Assembly: GCF_019097845.1 (NCBI RefSeq)
Contig: NZ_JAHRGM010000001.1
Span: forward strand, 248,001-312,000
Source: Sphingobium sp. AS12
GTDB taxonomy: Bacteria > Pseudomonadota > Alphaproteobacteria > Sphingomonadales > Sphingomonadaceae
Direction: 5' to 3'
Length of the DNA stretch: 64,000 nucleotides
The notes under the pieces were generated by a model. It saw only the letters and a list, made by a program, of their open reading frames with translations. It did no database searches and was not told the DNA's origin. Shown here piece by piece: positions 42,735-51,314 of this stretch (position 1 is its first letter; each line of letters opens with the position of its first letter). The position numbers and the translations under genes were made by a program.

Positions 42735-43156
42735 CAGGCGTCCGCCATCCGCGCGGCTTCGGCAATGGCTTCAAAGCCCAGGCGGATCGAGGCGTGACGG
42801 GCAGGATAGCCGCGCGCCGGGGCCAGCACGGCAAGGCCAGGCCAGAAATCGAGATCGTCGCTGGCGCCCGACAGATAGGCGGTCAGCTTGTCGCGGGCCT
42901 CGGCCAGTTCGTCGGCGCTCATGCCGATCGCCTGCGCCGCCATCAGCGAGGCGGACGCCTGCCCCAGCGCGCACGCCTTTACGTCCAGCCCGATGTCGGA
43001 CAGGCGACCGTCGGCCATCGCCACGTCCACCGTCACCCGTGATCCGCAAGTGGGCGACCGCCGCTCGACGCTCGCCTGCGGGGCGGGCAGGCGGTGGTGG
43101 TGCGGGATGCTGGCGGCGAGCCGCAAAATATCTTTGTTGTACAGGGGAGCGCTCAT
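42734..43156 (-). CDS. IscU/NifU-like scaffold-type protein with a missing third cysteine
   Basis: 140 residues. It has the IscU-type core: LPAPQASVERRSPTCGSRVTVDVAM (C37) and IGLDVKACALGQASASLMAAQ (C62). In classical IscU/SufU the third cluster ligand is a C near the end in a short RxxC motif; here that position reads RHASIRLGFEA and has no cysteine. Members like this occur in alphaproteobacteria and are annotated iron-sulfur cluster assembly scaffold proteins; a scaffold role is therefore uncertain. It heads the run with kef, DUF423, zur and dxs. Confidence 0.82.
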   Translation of the reverse strand: MSAPLYNKDILRLAASIPHHHRLPAPQASVERRSPTCGSRVTVDVAMADGRLSDIGLDVKACALGQASASLMAAQAIGMSADELAEARDKLTAYLSGASDDLDFWPGLAVLAPARGYPARHASIRLGFEAIAEAARMADA

Positions 43157-43285
43157 TGCGTCCCATGTAGGGCAGGATCGCTGTGGGGTGAAGGCGGCGA
43201 ATGGTCATAGGGGGAAATAATGGGACCACGCGGCGCTGCAATCGGGCCATTGTGAAGTGCGGCCCCCGCGCTTATCGCGCCATCC

Positions 43286-43735
43286 ATGAAGATTCTGGTC
43301 GATGCCGATGCCTGTCCTGTGAAGGACGAGATTTACAAGGTCGCCTTTCGCCATGGCGTGCCGGTGACGATCGTCAGCAACAGTCCGATCCGAATCCCGG
43401 CGCATGAATTGCTCGACCGGGTGGTGGTGAGCGACGGGTTCGACGCGGCCGATGACTGGATTGCCGAGCGCGCCGATGCGGGAACGGTGTGTATCACCGC
43501 CGACATTTTGCTGGCCGACCGGTGCCTGAAAGAGGGCGCGGTCGTGATCGCGCCCAATGGCAAGCCCTTCACATTGAGTTCCATCGGCGCGGCGATTGCC
43601 ACGCGGGCGATCATGGCGGATCTGCGCGCCGGGGGTGAGCAGATTGGCGGGCCACCGCCGTTCGGCAAGAATGACCGGTCGCGTTTCCTGTCGGCGCTGG
43701 ACGAGGCGCTGGTGCGTCTGAAGCGGGGTCGCTGA
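43286..43735 (+). CDS. YaiI/YqxD family (UPF0178) protein
   Basis: 149 residues. The start [32 protein letters not shown] is the family hallmark (DADACPV, with conserved aspartates of a NYN/PIN-like fold). [16 protein letters not shown] and [14 protein letters not shown] are also conserved. The aspartates suggest an RNase, but no member has a clear biochemical role. Its stop overlaps the start of the FAD protein gene by one base (TGATG). Confidence 0.92.
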   Translation: MKILVDADACPVKDEIYKVAFRHGVPVTIVSNSPIRIPAHELLDRVVVSDGFDAADDWIAERADAGTVCITADILLADRCLKEGAVVIAPNGKPFTLSSIGAAIATRAIMADLRAGGEQIGGPPPFGKNDRSRFLSALDEALVRLKRGR

Positions 43736-44907
43736 TGGCCGATTGGGACGCGATCATCCTGGGCGCGGGCGCAGCGGGAATGATGTGCGCGGCTGTCGCG
43801 GGTCAGCGGGGCAAGCGGGTGCTGCTGGTCGATCATGCCGACCAGGTGGGCAAGAAAATCCTGATTTCGGGCGGCGGGCGGTGCAATTTCACCAATGTCG
43901 ACACGGCGGCGGATCGCTATCTGTCGGCTAATCCGCATTTCGCCAAGTCGGCGCTGGGGCGGTATAGCGCGCAGGATTTCATCGCGCTGGTCGATAGCTA
44001 TGGCATCGCCTGGCATGAAAAGACGCTGGGGCAGCTGTTCTGCGACGGGTCCGCGAAACAGATCGTCGCGATGCTGGAGGAGGAATGTGCCAAGGGCGGC
44101 GTGAGGCTGGCGCTGGGGCAGCCGGTGGCGGATGTGAGCCATGGCGACGGCCTGTATCAGGTGACGACGGGCGGTGTTGAGCATCGTGCGCCCGCGCTGG
44201 TGCTGGCGACCGGCGGGCCGTCCATTCCGAAAATGGGCGCGACCGGCTTTGCCTATGAGGTCGCGCGGCAGTTCGGGTTGTCGATTGTCCAGCCCCGGCC
44301 TGCGCTGGTGCCGTTTACCCTGGGGACGCAGGAGGCGCTGTTTCAGGCGCTGTCGGGGGTGTCGGCAGACGTCGCGGTCCGCTGGAACAAGGTGCGGTTT
44401 CGCGAGGCGGCCTTGTTCACCCATCGCGGCCTGTCCGGCCCGGCGATGTTGCAGATATCCTCCTACTGGCAGCATCGCACGCCGATCCATGTCGATTTCC
44501 TGCCCGATCATGGTGCGGACTGGCTGATCGAGGCCAAGCGGGAGCGGCCGCGGGCCAGCCTGCGCAAGGTTGTCGCGCAGGCGCTGACGGAAAGGCTGGC
44601 CGATGCGCTGCTGGATCGGGCCGAGGTGCAGGGCGAGATGGGCAGCCTGTCCGACAAGGTGCTGCGACAACTGGGCGCGCGGCTGCATGACTGGCCGTTC
44701 GAGCCAACGGGGACGGAAGGCTATGCCAAGGCGGAGGTGACGGTCGGGGGAATCGCGACGGCGGGCCTGTCATCGCGGACGATGGAGGCGAATAAGGTGC
44801 CGGGCCTGTACGCGATCGGCGAGGCGGTGGATGTGACCGGATGGCTGGGCGGCTATAATTTCCAATGGGCTTGGGCCAGTGGATGGGCGGCTGGGCAGGC
44901 GGTTTAG
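43735..44907 (+). CDS. HI0933/YhiN family FAD-dependent oxidoreductase
   Basis: 390 residues. The FAD Rossmann loop is GAGAAGMMCAAVAGQRGKRV near residue 8, followed by the family-specific KKILISGGGRCNFTN and by LSGPAMLQISSYW. A second Rossmann-like run TAGLSSRTMEANKVPGLYAIGEAVDVTGWLGGYNFQWAWASGWAAG closes the protein. Family members bind FAD and are broad but ill-defined, possibly related to tRNA or metabolite oxidation. One-base overlap with the YaiI gene implies coupling. Confidence 0.92.
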   Translation: MADWDAIILGAGAAGMMCAAVAGQRGKRVLLVDHADQVGKKILISGGGRCNFTNVDTAADRYLSANPHFAKSALGRYSAQDFIALVDSYGIAWHEKTLGQLFCDGSAKQIVAMLEEECAKGGVRLALGQPVADVSHGDGLYQVTTGGVEHRAPALVLATGGPSIPKMGATGFAYEVARQFGLSIVQPRPALVPFTLGTQEALFQALSGVSADVAVRWNKVRFREAALFTHRGLSGPAMLQISSYWQHRTPIHVDFLPDHGADWLIEAKRERPRASLRKVVAQALTERLADALLDRAEVQGEMGSLSDKVLRQLGARLHDWPFEPTGTEGYAKAEVTVGGIATAGLSSRTMEANKVPGLYAIGEAVDVTGWLGGYNFQWAWASGWAAGQAV

Positions 44908-44922
44908 GGCTGACCTTGTTCG

Positions 44923-45042
44923 CCCTCCCGCAGGCGGGAGGGGGCTAGGGGGTGGGTTGATGCGAGGTTGCGTTTGCCCACCCCGCTGCGACTAAGGCGC
45001 TGCGCGCCCAAGTCTCGCTGCCCCTCCCGCTTGCGGGAGGGG
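44923..45042. repeat. Long palindromic repeat related to the element inside ileS
   Basis: CCCTCCCGCAGGCGGGAGGG then GGCTAGGGGGTGGG on the left is mirrored by CCCACCCC and CCCCTCCCGCTTGCGGGAGG GG on the right. The order hairpin, GGGGGTGGG, spacer, CCCACCCC, hairpin is the same as at 34842-34961, though the stem sequences differ. It ends 8 bases before the PBP1A stop codon. Confidence 0.75.
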
Positions 45043-45049
45043 AATAGAT

Positions 45050-47104
45050 TTAAGGCCCGCTATCCTCTCCCTCTGGCGGTTGCGTGGGGGCGATGCGGGG
45101 TGGGGGGACGTCGGCTGGCGGGGCGGGCTGGTCGGTGGGCAGGCGGATTTGGGCCGGGCCGATATTCACCGTCATGCCGCCTTCGTCGACACCGAGCTGG
45201 ACATTGCCGATGCCGGTTTCGACGCTGATATTGGCGATGGCGTTGACCAGGTCTGCGTCCTGGGTTTCGACCGGAGCATCCTCGACCGTTTCGTTGATCG
45301 CGCCGCTCATGAAATTGCGCCAGATGCGCGCGGGGATGCCGCCGCCCGCTGCGCCGCCGGGGAGCGGGCTATTGTCGTCATTGCCGATCCACACCGCCGT
45401 CACCAGACCGCCGGCATAGCCCACGAAAATGGCGTCGCGGCTGTCCTGGGTCGTGCCGGTCTTGCCGAAGGTGCTGGTGCGCAGAGCCGCCGCGCTGCCG
45501 GTGCCGCGGTTGGCGGCGGAGGACAGGAGATCGCGGATCATCGCCAGTTCGTCGTCGCCAAAGGAGCGCTGGCGCGCCATCAACTTCTCGAACCAGCCCT
45601 GCTCTTCGGGGGGCAGGCCATGGGCAAGGACGGGATAGGCACCCGCCGCGACCGCCGCATAGGCTTCGGCCAGTTCGATCAGCGGAATTTCCGATGTGCC
45701 GAGCGCTAGGCTGAGATCCTCGGTGAGCGGCGCGGTGACGCCCAGATCGCGGGCGACCTTGATCACATTATCGACGCCGACCTTCTGGGTCAGCCGGACG
45801 GCAGCGACATTGCTGGAGGCAGCAAAGGCCTGACGCAGGCTGATGCGGCCGCGATATTTGCCGCCATGATTGGCCGGGCGATAGCTGCCGGTGGTGATCG
45901 GCGTGTCGTCGATCATATCCTCCGGCGTCATGCCCGCGCGGAAAGCGGCGAGATAGACGAACAGCTTGAAGGTCGATCCGGGCTGACGCTTGGCCTGGAC
46001 GGCGCGGTTGAAGCTGCTCTTGGTGTAATTCTTGCCACCGACCATGGCGACGACGCTGCCGTCGGGCTTCATCGCCACAAGCGCCGCCTGCGCCCCGCCC
46101 AGCGGTGCGCGACGGATCGCGGCTTCGGCGAGGCGCTGGATGCGCCAGTCGAGCGTGGTGTCGATCTTCTGCTCACCATAGACCGCGCCTGCCCGGTCGC
46201 GCGCCTGCGGCAACACCCAGTCGGCAAAATAGGTGCCGGTGGTGGCATCGGGGGTTTCGCGGACGTTGAGGCGGGCAGGCGGCAGCGCGTTGCGTTCCGC
46301 CTGGCTGATATAGCCAGCGTCCACCATCGCCTGCGTCACCAGTGCGGCGCGGGCGCGGGCGCCCTTCAGGTTGCTGGTCGGCGCGAGGCGGGACGGGGCT
46401 TTCAGCAGGCCCGCCAGCATCGCGGCCTGCGGGATGGTCAGCCGTTCGGGCGCGCGGTTGAAATAATGGAGCGAGGCGGCGCGCAGGCCGTACACATTGT
46501 CGCCGAAATAGACGTTTGAGAGATAGCGTTCGAGGATCTGGTCCTTGGTCAGCCAGGCTTCGAGCCAGAAGGCGATCATCGCCTCACGCGCCTTGCGCCC
46601 CATGGTGCGATCGCTGGAAAGGAATACGCCCTTCGCCAGTTGCTGGGTGATGGTGCTGCCGCCCTGCGACGACCCGTCCGACCAGAGATTGTGCCAGGCG
46701 GCGCGGGCGACGCCGCGCGGATCGACGCCCCAATGGCTGTAGAAGCGCCGATCCTCGATCGCCATGAAGGCTTGCGGCACATGGGCGGGCAGCTGGGCGA
46801 TGGTGACGGGCGTGTCGATCACAGCACCGCGCCGGGCAATGAGGTGGCTGTCCGCCGACATCAGGCTGATGCTGGGCGGGGCGATCGGCCGCAGCGATCG
46901 GGAGAGTGGGGCGGTGACGGCGAGCCAGCCGATCATCAGCATCAGCAGCGCCAGACCGGCCGCGATGATCCAGCCCAATATCTGCAACCGGCGTCGCCAG
47001 GGCGTGGGCGGGGCGAAGGCGCTGGGCGGCCCTGCGCCAAATTCACGCGGGGGCAGCGAGGCAGGATCGACGGTGCTGGACGGATCGGTCATCGGTTCAG
47101 CCAT
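45050..47104 (-). CDS. Penicillin-binding protein 1A family (bifunctional)
   Basis: 684 residues. One N-terminal helix (about 42-65) anchors the protein. The GT51 transglycosylase domain has E117 (AIEDRRFYSHWG) and GGSTITQQLAKG. The transpeptidase domain has S377 (QPGSTFK, SxxK), SSNVAAVR (SxN) and KTGTTQD (KTG). It polymerises and cross-links peptidoglycan in the periplasm. The tail is proline-rich (PTDQPAPPADVPPPRIAPTQPPEGED). It is convergent with the FAD oxidoreductase gene and divergent from the small protein at 47213. Confidence 0.93.
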   Translation of the reverse strand: MAEPMTDPSSTVDPASLPPREFGAGPPSAFAPPTPWRRRLQILGWIIAAGLALLMLMIGWLAVTAPLSRSLRPIAPPSISLMSADSHLIARRGAVIDTPVTIAQLPAHVPQAFMAIEDRRFYSHWGVDPRGVARAAWHNLWSDGSSQGGSTITQQLAKGVFLSSDRTMGRKAREAMIAFWLEAWLTKDQILERYLSNVYFGDNVYGLRAASLHYFNRAPERLTIPQAAMLAGLLKAPSRLAPTSNLKGARARAALVTQAMVDAGYISQAERNALPPARLNVRETPDATTGTYFADWVLPQARDRAGAVYGEQKIDTTLDWRIQRLAEAAIRRAPLGGAQAALVAMKPDGSVVAMVGGKNYTKSSFNRAVQAKRQPGSTFKLFVYLAAFRAGMTPEDMIDDTPITTGSYRPANHGGKYRGRISLRQAFAASSNVAAVRLTQKVGVDNVIKVARDLGVTAPLTEDLSLALGTSEIPLIELAEAYAAVAAGAYPVLAHGLPPEEQGWFEKLMARQRSFGDDELAMIRDLLSSAANRGTGSAAALRTSTFGKTGTTQDSRDAIFVGYAGGLVTAVWIGNDDNSPLPGGAAGGGIPARIWRNFMSGAINETVEDAPVETQDADLVNAIANISVETGIGNVQLGVDEGGMTVNIGPAQIRLPTDQPAPPADVPPPRIAPTQPPEGEDSGP

Positions 47105-47133
47105 GCTGTATTATTCACCTGATACAGTCAAGT

Positions 47134-47152
47134 CTGTCCCGCGCCGGGACAG
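47134..47152. promoter_or_regulatory. 8-base inverted repeat between PBP1A and the small membrane protein gene
   Basis: CTGTCCCG and CGGGACAG are separated by CGC. It lies 30 bases from the PBP1A start and 61 bases from the start of the gene on the other strand, so it could be an operator for either. A TAAA-N7-TTAA stretch (47189-47203), close to a CtrA half-site pair, lies just before the small protein gene. Confidence 0.35.
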
Positions 47153-47212
47153 GCCAATGTTAACCATCTTTCGCGATGGCCCAAATGGTAAATAATGCGT
47201 TAACCAGTGGCT

Positions 47213-47410
47213 ATGCGAACACGTCCCCTTGTCCTGACGACCGAATCCGCCCGCCACCCCTTTCGCCAGCGGTTGCCCCAGCATGTGCTGCGTGTCGTGG
47301 AGCCAGCGCCTGCGCGCAAGCGGAAGATGGTTGATGACGATAGCGACTGGAAGCTGTTTGGGTTGAGCTTCTGCGCCTTCTTCACGGCGTTCTACAGCTT
47401 CATTTTCTGA
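47213..47410 (+). CDS. Small single-helix membrane protein, conserved type
   Basis: 65 residues from the ATG at 47213; a GTG two codons earlier is an alternative. The N-terminal half is basic (TESARHPFRQRLPQHVLRVV, PARKRKM) and the C-terminal 16 residues are hydrophobic and aromatic (KLFGLSFCAFFTAFYSFIF). That tail pattern recurs in small sphingomonad proteins of unknown function, which I recall but cannot check here. It would be tail-anchored. It is 5 bases from the convergent MFS gene. Confidence 0.65.
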   Translation: MRTRPLVLTTESARHPFRQRLPQHVLRVVEPAPARKRKMVDDDSDWKLFGLSFCAFFTAFYSFIF

Positions 47411-47415
47411 GCGCA

Positions 47416-48726
47416 TCACGCGCAGACAGGGCCGTCGCAGGCCTTGTGCAGTTTCCACGCCAGCCAGGCGCAGGGCAGGCAGAGCAGGGCGACCAGCAGC
47501 AGCTGCTTCACCACCGACAGCCCGGCGATCGTCAGGCCGATCGCTATCACCGATCCGATCACCATCGCGCCGGAATTGACGATATTATTGGCCGCGACCG
47601 TGCGCGCCGCTTCGCATTTTTCGACCGTGGTGGTCAGGAAGGCGTAGAGCGGCACGACGAACATGCCGCCGAAAGTCGCAACGCCCAACAGGCAGGCGGA
47701 CAGCGCGATCGCCATGGGATGGGCGAGGAAGCCGGTAAAGGACAGCATCTCCCCGGCGGGCGCTGGCGTCCATAATGCGCACACGACATGGAAGGCGACG
47801 ATGCACGCGCCCATGCCGATGACCGATGCGGGGGCATATTTGGCCGATACATGGCCGCAGAGCAGCCGGTTGATCGCGACTGAGCCGATGGCGATGCCGA
47901 TCGAGAAAATGCCCAGGAACAGGCTGGCGACCGATTTGTCGGCGGTCAGCACATTTTTGACCAGCGGCGGAAACTGGATGAACAGGATGGAGCCGACCGC
48001 CCAGAACAGGCTGATCGACATGATGGCCAGAAAGAGCCGACGGATATGCATGGTGCCGCGCACCAGCGTGACGGACGACCGGATGATGTGGAAATCGATC
48101 GGCGTGCGTTCCAGCAGCGACGGGGCGGGCGGCACTTCACGGCCCGCGACATAGCCGATCAGCGCGGTGATGACGATGCCGATCGCGGCAATCTCCACCG
48201 GGATCAGGCCAGCGAGGATTGTGCCGGCCAGGATGGCGATATAGGTGCCGGCCTCCACCAGGCCGGTGCCGCCCAGCACTTCTTCATCGTGAAGATGCTG
48301 GGGCAGGATGGCATATTTGATCGGGCCGAAGAAGGTGGAGTGAACTCCCATGGCGAACAAAGCGAGCAGCAGCAGCGGAATGGCCAGCGTGTGGATGGCG
48401 ATGCCACCCCAGATGAGGCCAAGGCCGGTCGCGCCGACCAGCATGATCGCGATTTCCGCACCCTTGACCCATCGGATGATGACCGCCTTGTCGCGCTGGT
48501 CGGCCAGTTGCCCCGATAGCGCAGACAGCAGAAAGAAGGGCAGGATGAAGATGCCGGTCGCCAGCGCGCTGAACCAGGTTTCGGATCGTTCGTCATTATA
48601 GACCTGATAGACGACGAACAGCACCATCGCGTTCTTGAACAGATTGTCGTTGAACGCGCCCAGCAACTGGGTGATGAAAAGCGGCAGAAAACGGCGCTTG
48701 TTCAGGAGCCTGAGAGAGGCTTTCAT
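47416..48726 (-). CDS. MFS transporter related to lysophospholipid transporter LplT
   Basis: 436 residues with 12 predicted helices. FITQLLGAFNDNLFKNAMVLFV at the start and MGVHSTFFGPIKYAILPQHL in the first half are hallmarks of the LplT-type MFS subfamily (also the N-terminal part of some Aas-type fusions). The substrate is likely lysophospholipid at the inner membrane; the acyltransferase partner is not encoded next to it. It is divergent from pgsA, a phospholipid gene, so a joint membrane-lipid role is plausible. Confidence 0.88.
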   Translation of the reverse strand: MKASLRLLNKRRFLPLFITQLLGAFNDNLFKNAMVLFVVYQVYNDERSETWFSALATGIFILPFFLLSALSGQLADQRDKAVIIRWVKGAEIAIMLVGATGLGLIWGGIAIHTLAIPLLLLALFAMGVHSTFFGPIKYAILPQHLHDEEVLGGTGLVEAGTYIAILAGTILAGLIPVEIAAIGIVITALIGYVAGREVPPAPSLLERTPIDFHIIRSSVTLVRGTMHIRRLFLAIMSISLFWAVGSILFIQFPPLVKNVLTADKSVASLFLGIFSIGIAIGSVAINRLLCGHVSAKYAPASVIGMGACIVAFHVVCALWTPAPAGEMLSFTGFLAHPMAIALSACLLGVATFGGMFVVPLYAFLTTTVEKCEAARTVAANNIVNSGAMVIGSVIAIGLTIAGLSVVKQLLLVALLCLPCAWLAWKLHKACDGPVCA

Positions 48727-48858
48727 GGATGAATCTGGCTTCTTTTCCGTTAGCGACCGGTGCGGGGTCTAGCCGCTGCCGGTGCCGCTGTCCAATCCCG
48801 TCACCGCAAACATGCGGCCCACCTTGTGCGTCGGGCCGGACTGTGGCAGTCGGCGGCG

Positions 48859-49422
48859 ATGCTGACGCTGCCTAATCTGCTCACGCTTTCGCGCATCGTC
48901 ACGGTGCCGTTGCTGGTCGCCCTGCTGTGGCCCGCGGAAATGGGCGCGCGCTGGATCACTGGCTATGCGCTGGCCTTCGCGCTCTATTGCCTGATGGGCA
49001 TTACCGATTATTTCGACGGCTATCTGGCGCGCGCGCAGGGCGCGGTGTCGCGGCTGGGCATTTTCCTGGACCCCATCGCCGACAAGATCATGGTGGCCGC
49101 CGTCATCCTGATGCTGAGCGCAACGCGCGACATAGCGGGCATCCACATCGTTGCCGCGATGATCATCCTGCTGCGCGAGATTGCCGTGTCGGGGCTGCGT
49201 GAGTTTCTGGCGGGAATACAGGTGTCGGTTCCGGTGTCGCGGCTGGCCAAGTGGAAAACCACCTTCCAGATCATTGCGCTGGGTGCGCTGATCCTGGCGG
49301 GGGCGGTGCCGCAATTCCCCTTCGTCCAGGCGGTCGGCATCGTGACGCTATGGGCCGCTGCCTTGCTGACGCTGATAACCGGCTGGGATTATCTGCGCGT
49401 CGGCATAAAGCATATGGATTGA
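48859..49422 (+). CDS. pgsA: CDP-diacylglycerol-glycerol-3-phosphate 3-phosphatidyltransferase
   Basis: 187 residues from the ATG at 48859 (MLTLPNLLTLSRIVTVPLLVALLW). The CDP-alcohol transferase signature is present: DYFDGYLARAQGAVSRLGIF followed by LDPIADK, i.e. D-x2-DG-x2-AR-x8-G-x3-D-x3-D. It makes phosphatidylglycerol phosphate in the inner membrane. moaD starts 9 bases later and moaE overlaps moaD, an arrangement seen in other sphingomonads as I recall it. Confidence 0.95.
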   Translation: MLTLPNLLTLSRIVTVPLLVALLWPAEMGARWITGYALAFALYCLMGITDYFDGYLARAQGAVSRLGIFLDPIADKIMVAAVILMLSATRDIAGIHIVAAMIILLREIAVSGLREFLAGIQVSVPVSRLAKWKTTFQIIALGALILAGAVPQFPFVQAVGIVTLWAAALLTLITGWDYLRVGIKHMD

Positions 49423-49431
49423 GCCGGGCCG

Positions 49432-49686
49432 ATGCTGACGATCGTCTATTTCGCCTGGGTGCGTGAGCGGATCGGGCTGGATGAGGAGCAGGTGGCGCGG
49501 CCTGAGCTGGGCGCGACCGTTGCCGATCTGGTGGCTGGGCTGGCGGCGCGGGGCGGCGGTTATGCCGAGGCGCTGGGGGATGCGACGCGGTTGCGGGCGG
49601 CATTGGACCAGCGGTTCGTGGGCCTCGATACGGTGATTGGCGATGCGCGCGAGTTGGCGCTGTTTCCGCCGGTGACCGGGGGATGA
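49432..49686 (+). CDS. moaD: Molybdopterin synthase small subunit
   Basis: 84 residues with a ubiquitin-like fold, ending in VTGG, the C-terminal glycine pair that is thiocarboxylated to deliver sulfur. The start MLTIVYFAWVRERIGLDEEQV is typical. The stop overlaps the moaE start by ATGA. It forms molybdopterin synthase with MoaE. Confidence 0.93.
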   Translation: MLTIVYFAWVRERIGLDEEQVARPELGATVADLVAGLAARGGGYAEALGDATRLRAALDQRFVGLDTVIGDARELALFPPVTGG

Positions 49687-50132
49687 AGCGGGTCGCGGTG
49701 CAGGCCGGGGATTTCGATGTCGCGGCGGAACTGGCGGCGCTCGAAGCGCTGGGCGGCGGCGGGGTGGCGAGCTTTACCGGCGTGGTGCGCGGTGGCGGCG
49801 GGCTGATCGCGCTGGAACTGGAACATTATCCGGCGATGACCAAGGTGCAGGTCGACCGCATCTGTGACGAGGCGATGGCGCGCTGGCCGCTGCTGGGCTT
49901 GAGCGTCATCCACCGTTTCGGACGGCTGGAGCCGGGCGCGCGGATCGTGTTCGTGGGCACCGCATCGCGCCATCGCACCGCCGCGCTGGAAAGCTGCGCC
50001 TTCCTGATCGACTGGCTGAAATCGGAGGCGCCCTTCTGGAAGAAGGAGCATTTTGCCGACGGCGCGACCGGGTGGGTCGAGGCGCGGGTTGAGGATGAGG
50101 TCAAGGCGAAGGGGTGGAATGGCCAGGACTGA
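49683..50132 (+). CDS. moaE: Molybdopterin synthase catalytic subunit
   Basis: 149 residues. FTGVVRGGGGLIALELEHYPAMTK, RFGRLEPGARIVFVGTASRHR, and the catalytic lysine region KSEAPFWKKEHF are all MoaE hallmarks. It inserts sulfur from MoaD into precursor Z to make molybdopterin. It overlaps moaD by four bases. Other moa genes are not in the window. Confidence 0.95.
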   Translation: MKRVAVQAGDFDVAAELAALEALGGGGVASFTGVVRGGGGLIALELEHYPAMTKVQVDRICDEAMARWPLLGLSVIHRFGRLEPGARIVFVGTASRHRTAALESCAFLIDWLKSEAPFWKKEHFADGATGWVEARVEDEVKAKGWNGQD

Positions 50133-50197
50133 ACGCTACTGCAACTCCTCTCTTTGCAGGGACGGCCACTGTGCATGACGTTCCGTTATCCCTTCAA

Positions 50198-50322
50198 CGT
50201 CATGCTGAACTCGTTTCAGCATCCATCATGCCCCAAAAGCTGCGGTTGGAGACGAGAAATGGATCCTGAAATAAATTCAGGATGACGATGAAGGAGGGGG
50301 TAGTTTCATATGCGATAGCCCT
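50198..50322. repeat. Compound palindromic repeat, family A copy 3
   Basis: The inner hairpins run 50198-50287 (CGTCATGCTGAACTCGTTTC ... TAAATTCAGGATGACG). The right outer arm CATATGCGATAGCCCT lies at 50307-50322; the left outer arm is degenerate here. It sits between moaE and the convergent oxyR. Confidence 0.75.
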
Positions 50323-50345
50323 GCCCTGCGGACGAGGATTTGGCG

Positions 50346-51275
50346 CTACGCCGCCTCCACCATCACCGCAGGAGGGTCGGAAGCCTCGCGCAATATCCCG
50401 GCGAGGAGATGGAATTCCTTTTCGCGCGGACTGTTCTTGCGCCAGACCAAGGCGATGTCGCGCCAGGCGCGGTCGGAGCGGAGGGGGCGGGCGACAATCT
50501 GGGTATGTTCCAATATGCCGCTGGTGATAGCCATTTCTGGCAGCATGGTGACGCCCAGGCCATTGTCGACCATCTGGATCAGCGTGTGCAGCGACGTCCC
50601 CATCATGATCGCGCTGGCGCGCAGTTCGGGGCGGTTGCAGGCGGCCAGCGCATGGTCCTTGAGGCAATGACCATCCTCCAGCAGCAATAATTTGCTCTCG
50701 TCGATCATTTCCGGCCCGATCCAGTCGGGCGGATCGCGCGGGTCGTCGCGCGGGAAGGCGACATAGAGGCGGTCCTGAAAGAGGATCTCGCTTTCCAGTT
50801 CGCCCGTCGGGAAGGGGAGGGCGAGCAGGACGCAATCGACATTGCCGTGGCGCAACGATTCGATCGCCGCCGATGTTGTTTCCTCGCGCAGATAGAGTTT
50901 GAGTTCGGGGCGGTCGGCGCGCAGCCGGGGGAGGAGGCGCGGCAGGAGGAAGGGGGCAATGGTCGGGATCACGCTCATGCGCAGTTCCCCCGACAGCGGC
51001 TTGCCGGATGCTTCGGCGATGGCGGAAAGCTCCTCCGCCTCGCGCAAAACCCGGTGCGCCTTTTCCACGATGCGATCGCCCAGCGCGGTGAAGCGGACGA
51101 CGCGGCGGGTGCGCTCGACCAGGGTGACGCCCAGCAGCGACTCCAACTCGCGGATGCCCGCCGACAGGGTGGACTGGGTGACGTAGCAGCTGTCGGCGGC
51201 CTTGCCGAAATGACCCTGTTCCTTCAGCGCAACCAGATATTGCAGCTGTTTGAGGGTAGGCATGTAGTTGGACAT
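50346..51275 (-). CDS. oxyR: Hydrogen peroxide-responsive LysR regulator OxyR
   Basis: 309 residues. The N-terminal helix-turn-helix is LKQLQYLVALKEQGHFGKAADSCYVTQSTLSAGI. The peroxide-sensing cysteines are C204 and C213 in EDGHCLKDHALAAC, spaced 9 apart like C199/C208 of E. coli OxyR. An ATG four codons in is a further start candidate. Oxidation would form a disulfide and activate catalase or peroxiredoxin genes; none of those is next to it. The TauE/SafE permease gene lies upstream on the same strand. Confidence 0.94.
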   Translation of the reverse strand: MSNYMPTLKQLQYLVALKEQGHFGKAADSCYVTQSTLSAGIRELESLLGVTLVERTRRVVRFTALGDRIVEKAHRVLREAEELSAIAEASGKPLSGELRMSVIPTIAPFLLPRLLPRLRADRPELKLYLREETTSAAIESLRHGNVDCVLLALPFPTGELESEILFQDRLYVAFPRDDPRDPPDWIGPEMIDESKLLLLEDGHCLKDHALAACNRPELRASAIMMGTSLHTLIQMVDNGLGVTMLPEMAITSGILEHTQIVARPLRSDRAWRDIALVWRKNSPREKEFHLLAGILREASDPPAVMVEAA

Positions 51276-51314
51276 CTATCGGCTTCCTCGATCAGAAAGC
51301 CGAATATAAGTGCC

